Positions 37,188-45,521 of a DNA stretch of 64,000 bases are shown in pieces. The notes below the pieces were generated by a model, which was given only the letters and a program-made list of their open reading frames with translations, did no database searches and was not told the DNA's origin. Numbering within the stretch: the first letter of the stretch is position 1; each line of letters opens with the position of its first letter. The DNA comes from Methanoregulaceae archaeon (GTDB taxonomy: Bacteria; Armatimonadota; Fimbriimonadia; Fimbriimonadales; Fimbriimonadaceae), in NCBI GenBank assembly GCA_020850325.1, contig JADZEW010000013.1, positions 56,959-120,958 on the forward strand. The letters run 5' to 3'. The translations under genes and the position numbers were made by a program.

Positions 37188-37909
37188 CAAGACTCCAAGA
37201 ACGGATTCGGCCGATCGCGCAGGGCTTCTTCCCAAATCCGCTGAGCTTCAAGGTAGAAACTGGGGTCAAGCTCGACGGCCCCGTAGAAGCAGGTCGGCCG
37301 ATCGAGCCGAACCGCCCAGCCCGCATCGCCGTAACTGTAATGCCACCACTCGTCGCGACAGTTAGAGAATCCAACACTCAACATCACGTCGACGAGGATC
37401 ATGCGGTTGCGCTGCGCGGTTTCGGTGAGTCCAAAGACGTAGGTGGGGCCGCCGTGCAGCCGCGTGTAAGGAGACGTGACATCGATTGGTTCGTTCTCGT
37501 GATCGACGAGGATCACATCGAGCGCGGCTCCGGTGCAGTGACCGGGAGGCGACTTGCGATTCGGGGGCGCGACCCAGCGATTCACGGTTCGCGTCAGGGT
37601 CGCCCCTTCCCGTTCAGGAAAGGCTTCCTTTGCCGACCGCGACATGAACTCGTAGATCATCTGCTGTCGAAGGAGGGGGCGCCACGCATCCGTGACGGCT
37701 AAGTGATAACCCGCAGGCAGGAGTCGCGCCGCCCGTTCGACCATCTCGGCAACGGTCTTCCGGCAGAAAGGAATGGTTTGGGGGCGTACCAAACGGATCG
37801 ATGGTGCGAACTCGGCCAATGGCACCAACGGCTCGCCGCACTCGGTAAGCGGCACCCGATCAAGTGCCGCCACCGGTTCGGGACGTCCCTTCGTCCGATC
37901 CCAGCGCAT
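37187..37909 (-). CDS. D-Ala-D-Ala dipeptidase, VanX/DdpX-like
   Basis: Zinc dipeptidase of the M15D family, 240 residues, without signal peptide. Motifs: VTDAWRPLLRQQMIYE (arginine of the active site), PPGHCTGAALDVILVD (zinc His and Asp) and DEWWHYSYGD (catalytic Glu and zinc His). It hydrolyses D-Ala-D-Ala for murein recycling or turnover; no van regulators are present, so resistance is not implied. Its ends touch both neighbours (one-base overlaps), forming a coupled operon. Confidence 0.92.
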   Translation of the reverse strand: MRWDRTKGRPEPVAALDRVPLTECGEPLVPLAEFAPSIRLVRPQTIPFCRKTVAEMVERAARLLPAGYHLAVTDAWRPLLRQQMIYEFMSRSAKEAFPEREGATLTRTVNRWVAPPNRKSPPGHCTGAALDVILVDHENEPIDVTSPYTRLHGGPTYVFGLTETAQRNRMILVDVMLSVGFSNCRDEWWHYSYGDAGWAVRLDRPTCFYGAVELDPSFYLEAQRIWEEALRDRPNPFLES

Positions 37910-39021
37910 CAGAATCGCAGAATGCCGAAGAGCGCGCCGATCAGCACCGCTCCGACCAACTGGGCGGCGGAGTTCCGCCGCTTGTTCGCGACTTGCGGAT
38001 AGTTGACCTCGACCACGTCGTTCGCACGCAGCGGCAGATCGCCGGCTTTGCTCGCATAGACCTGAGCCAGGTTATGCGTCAACTTCCGATCCTTGCCGTC
38101 GATCTGTCGGATCACCTGAACCTTAGCAAGGTCGGCACGCGGGGCAGCTCCGCCGGCTCCTTCGACGGCTTGGGCTAGCGTCAACCCCTCGCGGAACGGA
38201 ACCCGACGGGGTGTCATCACGGCTCCGGTCACGGTCACAAAGGTCAGCGAGGTCGCCTGCGGCACGAACACGCGGTCTCCCGGTTGCAGAGGCGCGTCAT
38301 CGGCCGTCATGTCGAGATCGCGCACCTGCCCAGCATGTTCGAGGCGAACGGCCTTTTCATTGGCGGCGGCCGTGTAGCCTCCCGCCGCGAGAACCAGGTC
38401 CCTTATCGTCATGCCGTCCTTGAACGGCAATGCGCCGGGTCGTTTGACCATACCGGTGATTACAACATCTTGCGGGCGATCGACGAGTTCGAAGAACACC
38501 CGGTCTCCGGCTCGGAGTTCGGGGTTGTGGGCCGTGTCCTTTCCATCAAAGAGCTTGAAGTTGACGATGATCTCTTTGCCTTCGGCGGTCGTCACGCGGA
38601 CCTTTTCAAGATTCGCTGCGGCGGTTGGCTGGGCTACTTGGACGACGTCGGCGAGGCGCAACCCCACTCGGGGGAAGACTTCTCCACTCTTTTGGACTGC
38701 GCCACCGTAGGCGATGAGCGCGGTCTTCGAGCCGAGTACCTTCAACCGCACGGTAGCGCGGGGGAGGATGCGCTGCTCGATCAGCGTCGCCGCGATCTTC
38801 GCCGCGGCGACCTCTTCCGTCAGTCCGGCGACGCTGACCGCGCCGATGAACTGCATGACGACATAGCCGTCTCGCGTGATCGGATAGTCCTTGTTTACGC
38901 TCGGTTCCTCTTCGCAGACCACGGAAACGGAGTCGCCGGCCTTGACGACAACCCGCGACTGCGATACCGCCACCGCGCTCAGAACAAGAGCCAAGAACAC
39001 CCAAAGGAAGCGCATCATCAC
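37909..39021 (-). CDS. Polysaccharide export protein with SLBB domains
   Basis: 370 residues: signal peptide (MMMRFLWVFLALVLSAVAVS), a Poly_export domain (VKAGDSVSVVCEEEPSVNKD, YPITRDGYVVMQFIGAVSVAG), then three SLBB units (GVGLR-type: YGGAVQKSGEVF, ITGMVKRPGALPFKDG, VTGAVMTPRRVPFREG) and a hydrophobic C-terminus (AAQLVGAVLIGALFGILRF). Wza-like proteins form outer-membrane export channels. It is the first gene of the minus-strand run leading to VanX-like, PAP2 and M50-like genes. Confidence 0.88.
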   Translation of the reverse strand: MMMRFLWVFLALVLSAVAVSQSRVVVKAGDSVSVVCEEEPSVNKDYPITRDGYVVMQFIGAVSVAGLTEEVAAAKIAATLIEQRILPRATVRLKVLGSKTALIAYGGAVQKSGEVFPRVGLRLADVVQVAQPTAAANLEKVRVTTAEGKEIIVNFKLFDGKDTAHNPELRAGDRVFFELVDRPQDVVITGMVKRPGALPFKDGMTIRDLVLAAGGYTAAANEKAVRLEHAGQVRDLDMTADDAPLQPGDRVFVPQATSLTFVTVTGAVMTPRRVPFREGLTLAQAVEGAGGAAPRADLAKVQVIRQIDGKDRKLTHNLAQVYASKAGDLPLRANDVVEVNYPQVANKRRNSAAQLVGAVLIGALFGILRF

Positions 39022-39159
39022 ATCTTACAAGACGACCTATCCCTCCTCGCAGATTCACCAGTTCGCCAAACGGACGACGGGACGCGATTCAAATCAGAAA
39101 ATCCGCGCAATCCTACGGGTTCGCCAATCCGTCGGTCTATACTGGAAGGACATACGGCT

Positions 39160-39186
39160 GAGTGAACGTTCCTACAGCGTTCACTC
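39160..39186. promoter_or_regulatory. Perfect 9-N9-9 palindrome before the HAF/Ig-like gene
   Basis: GAGTGAACG, spacer TTCCTACAG, CGTTCACTC. It lies 32 nt before the start codon and 17 nt after a TATACT (39138-39143) that could be a -10. No T tract follows, so an operator is more likely than a terminator. Confidence 0.55.
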
Positions 39187-39218
39187 GTCCTCGTGTTGTA
39201 GGGATTGAGGGAATAGGC

Positions 39219-41501
39219 ATGCTTCATTCACATCGAGTAACACTCGCTAGATTTGGATTGGTGGGGGCCCTGGCGCTAGCCGCGATGGGTGCTTCAGCCC
39301 AAATGAATCGATTCGTCTATCAGGACCTGGGCGTCCTGCCGCAAGGGACTGCGGTTGTTCCGAAGCGCATGAACAATTCGGGCGTCATCGTGGGCTACAT
39401 CCCGCGGACGACGACCAGCGCATCGTTCCTTTGGGAAGCTGGCCTGGTTTATGACTTAGGGATTCTCCCAGGTCGCCCCGGCGCTCGATCGAACTGGGTC
39501 AATCGATTCAACACGGTCATTGGCACGAGTGGCGCTGGCACGAACGCACGCGCTTTCGTGTGGGTCAACGGCACGATGAACTTCCTGCCCAACGGTGTCG
39601 GCAATCTCGGAACCGAGGGTGTCGGCATCAACGACGCCAACACGATCGCTTACAACGTGGATCCGACCGGAAACTCGACTTACAAGAACGGTACGGTGAT
39701 TGCCGGATCGCGCATCTTGCCCGTTCCGCCGATTAGCGGCGCTCTGAACATGAACATCACCGCGATCAGCAACCTCAACTGGGTTGCCGGTACAGCGCTG
39801 ATGGATGACGGCTCCGTGACCGCGTGGAACTGGCAGATTCCAATGCTTCCTGCGGATACTTTTACGCCGACCGAGATTAACGCCGCCGCCGACGCCTCCG
39901 AGATGGTCAGTGTCACCGATATGTCGGACAATGCCGGCGCAGCTGACGGCTCGCCGATCACGGTGGGAATGGTCGGTCCATTCTTCAACGATGGCCTCGG
40001 CCGTCCCATCTACCACTACCCGCGACCGTTCGCCGCCATCGGCACTCAAGTGGTCAACCCCTTGCTTCTGCCGGGCGATAACGTCGGTGAGGTCTACGGT
40101 ATCAACACGGCCTTCACGCTGGTCGGTCGATCTGGGCAGTTCACGCTGCAAAACGGTTTCGGCACCTACACGTGGCGCACGGTGCTTTGGTTCCCGATCT
40201 TGCCCGTCGAACCGTTCTGGGTTCCCTTCGAGATCGACCCCTACATGCCTCCGAACTCGGGAATCCACCTCGAAAACGGTCTCGATATCAACGACCTCGG
40301 CCAAGTGGTCGCCTCCTACACGAAAGCGGGACAGCTCCGCGCCCTGCGCCTGAGCCCCGTCGTCACTCCGGCCACCTTGACGCTTGACCCCGAGTCGATC
40401 CCCGGTGGATTCACTGGCGAAGCAACCGTCGTTCTCGACAACACGGCTCCCTTCGGTGGTGCCTCGGTCAACATCACGTCGAGCAACTCAATCGTAGCCG
40501 TTCCTTCAAGCGTAACGGTCCCGGGCGGCCAGACTTCGAGGACCTTTAACTACGTCACCTCGCCGGTCGGCAAAACGACTCCGGTCGTTATTCGCGCCGA
40601 GCGCGCTGGCTATATTGCCCAGAACACGCTGCTCGTCCAGCCGACAGCACTCGACCGAATCACCGTCACGCCGACGTTGATTCCGGCCGGTCAGCGGGGC
40701 AATGGGACGGTCTTCTTGGCCGGGCGGGCGCCAGCTAGCGGCTTCCGAGTGGTCCTGGCGAGCTCAAACACGAGTGCGGCCATCGTCGCCGCCAGCGTGC
40801 TCGTTCCGGCGGGCGCAAGCCAAGCCTCGTTCTTGGTCTACACCCTCCAGGTTCAGGCAAACACCCCCGTCACGATCTCCGGCAGTGCCTTCGGTATCGT
40901 TCGCACCGCCAACGTGATGGTGATGACTCCATTCCTTGAGATTCTTAACATCACGCCGGACCAGGTCTTCGGTGGCCAGAAGGCTCCGAGCTGGGTTCAG
41001 TTGTCCGCTCCGGCGAAGGCTCCGGGCGCGGTGGTAACCCTGACCTCGAGTTCACCGAGCATCGGTGGTGTCCCGTCGAACGTGACGGTTCTCACCGGCA
41101 CTCGCGTGTCGAGCTTCCAGGTCACGACGGTGGTCACCCGGTTCAACGTCAATGTGACCGTGACTGGCTCGTTTAATGGCCAAGTCCGCGCCGATACGGT
41201 GCTCATTCGCGGTGCTTCGCTGCAGTCGATCGCGGTCTCGCCGAATCCGATCGTCGGTGGTCAGAATGGAACCGGGACGGCTTCGCTGGACTGGTTCTCG
41301 TTCACCGGTGGGTCCGTCGTGACGTTAGCATCGACGCTCCCGTCAGTGCTCACCGTTCCGGGCAGTGTGACGGTTCCGGCCGGGCAGACGGCCGCGAACT
41401 TCCCGGTAACAACCACTCCGGTCGTGTCGGCCACCAATGTGGTCATCACGGGCAACTATCTGGGCGTCAATCAGACGACCACGGTTCGCGTCGATCCGTA
41501 G
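39219..41501 (+). CDS. Secreted HAF-repeat and Ig-like repeat protein
   Basis: 760 residues. Signal peptide (FGLVGALALAAMGASAQ), then HAF-type repeats (YQDLGVLPQGTAVVPKRMNN, VYDLGILPGRPGARSNWVN, INDLGQVVASYTKAGQLRAL). From about residue 390 come at least four tandem Ig-like units of about 90 residues, each with a xxPxxxxGGxxxxxxVxLxxxAPxxGxxVxLxSS pattern (SIPGGFTGEATVVLDNTAP, LIPAGQRGNGTVFLAGRAP, PIVGGQNGTGTASLDWFS). It is probably a surface or extracellular structural protein. ATG 39219 starts at the signal peptide. Confidence 0.8.
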   Translation: MLHSHRVTLARFGLVGALALAAMGASAQMNRFVYQDLGVLPQGTAVVPKRMNNSGVIVGYIPRTTTSASFLWEAGLVYDLGILPGRPGARSNWVNRFNTVIGTSGAGTNARAFVWVNGTMNFLPNGVGNLGTEGVGINDANTIAYNVDPTGNSTYKNGTVIAGSRILPVPPISGALNMNITAISNLNWVAGTALMDDGSVTAWNWQIPMLPADTFTPTEINAAADASEMVSVTDMSDNAGAADGSPITVGMVGPFFNDGLGRPIYHYPRPFAAIGTQVVNPLLLPGDNVGEVYGINTAFTLVGRSGQFTLQNGFGTYTWRTVLWFPILPVEPFWVPFEIDPYMPPNSGIHLENGLDINDLGQVVASYTKAGQLRALRLSPVVTPATLTLDPESIPGGFTGEATVVLDNTAPFGGASVNITSSNSIVAVPSSVTVPGGQTSRTFNYVTSPVGKTTPVVIRAERAGYIAQNTLLVQPTALDRITVTPTLIPAGQRGNGTVFLAGRAPASGFRVVLASSNTSAAIVAASVLVPAGASQASFLVYTLQVQANTPVTISGSAFGIVRTANVMVMTPFLEILNITPDQVFGGQKAPSWVQLSAPAKAPGAVVTLTSSSPSIGGVPSNVTVLTGTRVSSFQVTTVVTRFNVNVTVTGSFNGQVRADTVLIRGASLQSIAVSPNPIVGGQNGTGTASLDWFSFTGGSVVTLASTLPSVLTVPGSVTVPAGQTAANFPVTTTPVVSATNVVITGNYLGVNQTTTVRVDP

Positions 41502-41522
41502 ACGATCACGCCATAAGAAAGA

Positions 41523-41556
41523 GGCCCGGATGCCAGAGATGGCACCGGGCCCTTTC
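41523..41556 (+). terminator. Intrinsic terminator after the HAF/Ig-like gene
   Basis: GGCCCGG-A-TGCCA pairs with TGGCA-C-CGGGCC around a GAGA loop, followed by CTTTCGTTT. Confidence 0.8.
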
Positions 41557-41591
41557 GTTTGTGGGTGTGGGTTGGGATGGGAGGAGCAGGA

Positions 41592-41681
41592 TCAATCTGC
41601 GGTCTGCACCGACTCTCGATAAAGGCCATACAGCCCGTAGATGGACACCGCGAACACCACCACTGCAACCACGTGATACAT
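41592..41681 (-). CDS. Possible 29-residue single-helix membrane peptide
   Basis: ATG 41681 to TGA 41592 encodes MYHVVAVVVFAVSIYGLYGL followed by YRESVQTAD: one membrane helix and a short polar tail, like small subunit peptides. No Shine-Dalgarno is evident. The rest of 41557-41903 shows no other gene. Confidence 0.3.
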   Translation of the reverse strand: MYHVVAVVVFAVSIYGLYGLYRESVQTAD

Positions 41682-41903
41682 AACCACAAGAGTTATCGCC
41701 CGAATCGGCGGTCAGCTTCCCTGCTTTGCTTACGGGGATGGCTCCGAAACCCGCACGGATGCGGGGTTGACCGGGTTTGGTGGGGGATCTGGACGTCGGA
41801 TGTGGCTACAAGCGAGTGCTCCCGCAATGTCCGACACGCGATCACAACACTCCACATTCTGCGGGTATCATTGACTCCGCGTTGCCCATGGCAACGCCCC
41901 TTC

Positions 41904-41978
41904 GGGCGGTTAGCTCAGTGGTAGAGCACTACAATGACACTGTAGGGGTCACAGGTTCAAGTCCTGTACCGCCCACCA
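41904..41978 (+). tRNA. tRNA-Val (anticodon GAC)
   Basis: GGGCGGT acceptor pairs with ACCGCCC; D-arm TAGCTCAGTGGTAGAGC; anticodon stem CTACA/TGTAG with loop ATGACAC (anticodon GAC); T-arm CAGGTTCAAGTCCTG; discriminator A and encoded CCA. The probable integration site of the mobile element to its right. Confidence 0.95.
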
Positions 41979-41994
41979 CTTTTTTGAACCTAAA

Positions 41995-42025
41995 ACGGAC
42001 CGCTTGAGGCGGTCCGTTTCTGTTT
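41995..42025 (+). terminator. Terminator after tRNA-Val
   Basis: ACGGACCGC pairs with GCGGTCCGT around TTGAG, followed by TTCTGTTT. Confidence 0.75.
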
Positions 42026-42071
42026 GAAAAGCTTGGGTCTCTCAAATGGTCTCTCAATACGGCCGCTAAGA

Positions 42072-42974
42072 TCAAGCATCTTCCAGTGATCGGTTGAATC
42101 CAGAGAGACGGACCCGACGGAGTCGGACGTGTGCAAAGTCAGGGCCCTGCAGGAGCATTCGGACGTGCTTCTCAGCTTCTGCCTCGAACCGAGCTCCTAA
42201 AACGACTTCCACTACAGCCGATGCCGGAAAGCTAAAGAGGCAGATATCGTACGGTGATTTGGCAACGACTCGAGTTGCTCCATCGAGTCGGCGCAACGCT
42301 CGCCACTCCCGCTCTCCCGACCAGCACGCAGGCTTAGTAAAAAGCATCGCAGAGTCATTCTCTTCCGACTTGCCACGTTCAGCCAATTCTGGCTTCTCAT
42401 CCGAATAGTTCATCGCCTGTAGCGGCTTGCTGAGGGACTTCCAGTCATCTGGGTTGAAAAAGTCGCTATCCGAGTCGAAACCAATTACGAATCCACGGTC
42501 CCCATCGGCATAGTGCCCCCACATTAACGGTAGCAGTGGATCTTCTGACAAGGAAAGGACACCAAACTTGCTATTCAGGGACTTCGACATTATCCGAGAC
42601 AACTCATCCTTCAGTTTCCCAGCTTGATCGGCATGCTGCTTGACCTGGTTGACATAGAACTCCCGGAGATCGGGCATGATGTGAGCAATCGAAGTCATAT
42701 TCTGCTCAATGAAGTCTTGTCGGCTCACTGCCTCGCGCTGCAAATTCGGGAGTTGGTCGTACTTCAATGAGAAGCCGTCGCGAACGAAATCTTCGGCAGA
42801 TAGTTGATCGAGGATTGGAATAACCTCTTCGTTAATCAACTGGTGCGTAAACTGACTCGACGCCTGAGGGGCTCCCTCGTGCGGATCGTTCAAATCTGCC
42901 GGCTGACTAAAGCGAATCAGCCGATTAGCCAGAACGTCAATTCGATCCGGATGCAGATACTTGTAGAGTGTCAT
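42072..42974 (-). CDS. DUF2971 protein, mobile-element cargo
   Basis: 300 residues with the DUF2971 pattern: LYKYLHPDRIDVLANRLIRF then SQPADLNDPHEG near the N-terminus, FGVLSLSEDPLLPLMWGHYA followed by DGDRGFVIGFD in the middle, and a C-terminal WSGEREWRALRR. The family is common as cargo on mobile elements and defence islands; its activity is unknown. ATG 42974 is chosen because the family normally begins at LYKYL; a GTG at 43016 would extend it. Transcribed away from the integrase. Confidence 0.8.
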   Translation of the reverse strand: MTLYKYLHPDRIDVLANRLIRFSQPADLNDPHEGAPQASSQFTHQLINEEVIPILDQLSAEDFVRDGFSLKYDQLPNLQREAVSRQDFIEQNMTSIAHIMPDLREFYVNQVKQHADQAGKLKDELSRIMSKSLNSKFGVLSLSEDPLLPLMWGHYADGDRGFVIGFDSDSDFFNPDDWKSLSKPLQAMNYSDEKPELAERGKSEENDSAMLFTKPACWSGEREWRALRRLDGATRVVAKSPYDICLFSFPASAVVEVVLGARFEAEAEKHVRMLLQGPDFAHVRLRRVRLSGFNRSLEDA

Positions 42975-43069
42975 GGTCACTAGCGAGTATGGTGCATCGG
43001 AAGCCGCTGTTATCACGCGATGCGAATGGGATGGCTAACGAAGCGTAATGGCTGGATGCGACGCCTGAT

Positions 43070-43116
43070 GCGGCTTGCTTACATGAATGGTTCATGTGAG
43101 ACGCGTAAGCTGCCGC
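43070..43116. repeat. Nested palindrome in the integrase leader
   Basis: CTTACATGAA-TGG-TTCATGTGAG forms a hairpin with one G-T pair; GCGGC and GCCGC flank it, and GCTTAC has a second partner GTAAGC. It sits in the about 340-nt region between divergent DUF2971 and integrase genes, where an operator or recombinase arm sites would be expected. Nothing else was recognised in 42975-43316. Confidence 0.5.
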
Positions 43117-43316
43117 GCCACCACAAAGGGTTCCCCTAGTCTTGCTCCTGCCAAACAACCACGTCGATTTTAGCTGTGGGTGAAGTTTCGGATAGTCGTC
43201 CACTCTTGGTCCCACGGGGGCATGCAGCATCTTAGCGTGAACTGCTTGAAGCACCCAATCGTTGCCAGTGCGGTGCGGGAATCGACTCGTATGGTTGGCT
43301 TCGCGAGGATGGAAGC

Positions 43317-44462
43317 ATGAGTAAACGAGCCGACAACCTCGACGGCTCGTGCCGCGAAATCTTGACAGGAAAGCACGCCGGTAAGTGGCGTGTGCAGTTC
43401 ACCCAAGTGAGCGAGACTGGTCGCAAGACTAGAATCTCTCGAATCTTCTCCACAAAAACCGAGGCGAAGGACTTCCTGAGAGATCTTCGGCGAGGCAAGC
43501 GAATTGAGGACGCGCGGAGTTCGCGTGAAGTCACTTTGGCTGAGTGGTTCGAGTGGCTAGCCGCAAACGACTGGCCCGAGACTCTAGCATCTGTGACCGT
43601 CGCTCAGCGGCGATCTCGATTCAAGAAGTACGTCGCTGAGCATCTCGGAGACTATCCGCTATCCAAGATTGATCCGCTCAGGGTTCGAGCCTTCTATCGA
43701 CACCTTCGCGATCAGGGATCTTCGGAGTCTTTGGTTTTGCTGGTCAAGTCTGACCTTGTTCGAGCTTTCAACCAAGCAACGACTCCGTATCAACGCGTGC
43801 CAATGACCCTCGCGAATCCGTTTCGACTCCCACTCCCGCAACCCAAGCCACGACAAGCGGTTGCGTTGACTCCCGAGGAGGTCAAGCGAGCGCTCAGTGC
43901 TCGGGCCCTCCGTCAGGATCAAGCCGCATTGCTCGCTGTGTTTCTGCTTGTGGGTCTCCGGCTTGGAGAGGTCATGGCGCTCACTCGTGGTCAACTTCGA
44001 TTTGACGACGACCTCATCGTCGTGGATCGAGCGGTTCGAGTGGAGTTCGGCGGCAAGCAGAGCGTTGGATTGCCGAAGGGCGGAAAGACAAGATGCGCCG
44101 TCATGTGCCGGACTCTCAAGTCAATCTTGGCCCCGTTTGCCTCTGCAATGGGTCCAGAACAGCTTCTTTGGCCTGCTGCGACTGAGAACAAGCCACGCAT
44201 GAAGAAGCTCGTCTACGCGACGTGGAGGACGATTGTGAAGGCGGCCAAGTTACCCGCTGATATGTCGCCTCACGACTGTAGGCTGACGCATATCAACATC
44301 ATCGAGAAGCTGATGCCTCGCGTATCGGTCACAACTTTGAAGGAGCATGTCGGCCACGCCGCGAGCGGTGTTACCGAAGCAAACTACACCCGACCATTAG
44401 ACTCAGCGCAAGCGATCCTGCGTGATGAACTCGAACGAGTTCTGGGAGTGAAAGCACCGTAA
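43317..44462 (+). CDS. int: Tyrosine site-specific integrase
   Basis: 381 residues. N-terminal arm-binding region (KHAGKWRVQFTQVSETGRKT), SAM-like core-binding domain (VTLAEWFEWLAAN to FYRHLRDQG), and a catalytic domain with the Arg in LVGLRLGEVMALTRG, SPHDCRLTH (His..Arg), HVGHAASGV, and the nucleophile in EANYTRP. It lies about 1.3 kb from the 3' end of tRNA-Val(GAC), the classic place for a phage-type integrase that uses tRNA attachment sites. A strong terminator follows. Confidence 0.93.
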   Translation: MSKRADNLDGSCREILTGKHAGKWRVQFTQVSETGRKTRISRIFSTKTEAKDFLRDLRRGKRIEDARSSREVTLAEWFEWLAANDWPETLASVTVAQRRSRFKKYVAEHLGDYPLSKIDPLRVRAFYRHLRDQGSSESLVLLVKSDLVRAFNQATTPYQRVPMTLANPFRLPLPQPKPRQAVALTPEEVKRALSARALRQDQAALLAVFLLVGLRLGEVMALTRGQLRFDDDLIVVDRAVRVEFGGKQSVGLPKGGKTRCAVMCRTLKSILAPFASAMGPEQLLWPAATENKPRMKKLVYATWRTIVKAAKLPADMSPHDCRLTHINIIEKLMPRVSVTTLKEHVGHAASGVTEANYTRPLDSAQAILRDELERVLGVKAP

Positions 44463-44470
44463 ATTCTCAA

Positions 44471-44503
44471 GAGCCAGGCAATGCGCCTGGCTCTCTTTCT
44501 TTT
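44471..44503 (+). terminator. Intrinsic terminator after the integrase
   Basis: GAGCCAGGC pairs with GCCTGGCTC around AATGC, followed by TCTTTCTTTT. Confidence 0.85.
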
Positions 44504-44509
44504 CGTTGC

Positions 44510-44833
44510 CTACCAGAAGCTAAGGGTCTCGGTGTACGTGCGACGCTCGACCATCGGAACCATGTCCGTCTGGTAGGTGATGCCTAAGAGCTTGTGCTCG
44601 ACCCGTTCGTGCCAGTGGCGTTCTTCGGTTCTCGTGCGCGTGATGCCGTTCATGCCCATCATCTTCGCGATGACCAAAGCGCACATCTCGGGGCTGTATT
44701 CGGCGAGCTTTACGAGCGCTTCAGTTGCTACCAACTCTGCCTGCTCGGGTCTGTCTTGCCTTGCAAGTGCAGCAGCTTGCTCAAGGCGTTGTCGAATCGA
44801 TGTTGGAAGAGGGATTTGTGCTAGTTCATTCAT
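44510..44833 (-). CDS. Hypothetical small protein of the mobile element
   Basis: 107 residues, helical N-terminus (LPTSIRQRLEQAAALARQDR), ending with TDMVPMVERRTYTETLSFW. No known family. Five nt after the replication-relaxation gene and in line with it and the coupling ATPase, so probably part of the transfer operon. Confidence 0.6.
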   Translation of the reverse strand: MNELAQIPLPTSIRQRLEQAAALARQDRPEQAELVATEALVKLAEYSPEMCALVIAKMMGMNGITRTRTEERHWHERVEHKLLGITYQTDMVPMVERRTYTETLSFW

Positions 44834-44837
44834 GGCT

Positions 44838-45521
44838 TTAACTCCAGGACCCTACTTGACGAACACCAAGGCTTTCAAGAGGGACGCAGCGGAAATCAAG
44901 GGCGGACACTGACTGTAACAGTTGGCCGATTCGTTCGGCGCGAGCCTGACTTGTGGTGACGAGCAACACGCGAAGGTCTGATATGGCCCACTTCTGCTCC
45001 AAGCTCCTGGATGCGACGAAGGTTTGGTAGGCATCGAACTTGGATTGGAGCCTTGAGTGGGACATGTTTCCCATGTCGACCTCGACCGCGACATGTTTGG
45101 TTGGAAAGACAGCCAGCCCGTCGGGGCGAACTTCGAATGATCTTCCTTGCCACTCGAACGAAGTCCACAGTTGCTGTTCGAATCTCCAAGCTGTTGCTCC
45201 CTTGTCGAGCATTGCGATCCTCACGTTCGTCGTGGTGAGCGCGTGCTGGAGAAACCTTGGTGAAGGGGACCGGTTGGTCAGGAGTGCCGCTATCTGCGGC
45301 CCGACAACACTCGCAGCCGTTGGCGTCACCGAGTACAAACCTTGGCTGAAGAACGGAGTCTCTAGGCGGCGCACGAATCCCGCCTTGAGAAGGTCTCTGA
45401 ACCGAGCATTAAGTCTGGTGACGGAACCATAGTAGCCCAGGGCAATCATCTGATCGCGGGACAGAACGTGACTCAGAGCCATGTCTCGAAGCGAAGTGGC
45501 ATCTCGTTTGGTCAGTCGCAC
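44838..45521 (-). CDS. Replication-relaxation (Replic_Relax) family protein
   Basis: 227 residues; N-terminal winged-helix part (LTKRDATSLRDMALSHVLSR, DQMIALGYYGSVTRLNARF) followed by the family's nuclease-like C-terminal half (FEVRPDGLAVFPTKHVAVEV, DMGNMSHSRLQSKFDAY). Members act in plasmid relaxation, transfer or replication on mobilizable elements. Overlaps the coupling-ATPase gene by 10 nt. No other relaxase is visible, so this protein may take that role. Confidence 0.75.
   Translation of the reverse strand: MRLTKRDATSLRDMALSHVLSRDQMIALGYYGSVTRLNARFRDLLKAGFVRRLETPFFSQGLYSVTPTAASVVGPQIAALLTNRSPSPRFLQHALTTTNVRIAMLDKGATAWRFEQQLWTSFEWQGRSFEVRPDGLAVFPTKHVAVEVDMGNMSHSRLQSKFDAYQTFVASRSLEQKWAISDLRVLLVTTSQARAERIGQLLQSVSALDFRCVPLESLGVRQVGSWS

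Noticed and set aside
37187..37909. Vancomycin-resistance cluster from the VanX-like dipeptidase
   Set aside because: No vanH, vanA-type ligase or vanRS genes are adjacent; the operon context is cell-wall and lipid-phosphate recycling.
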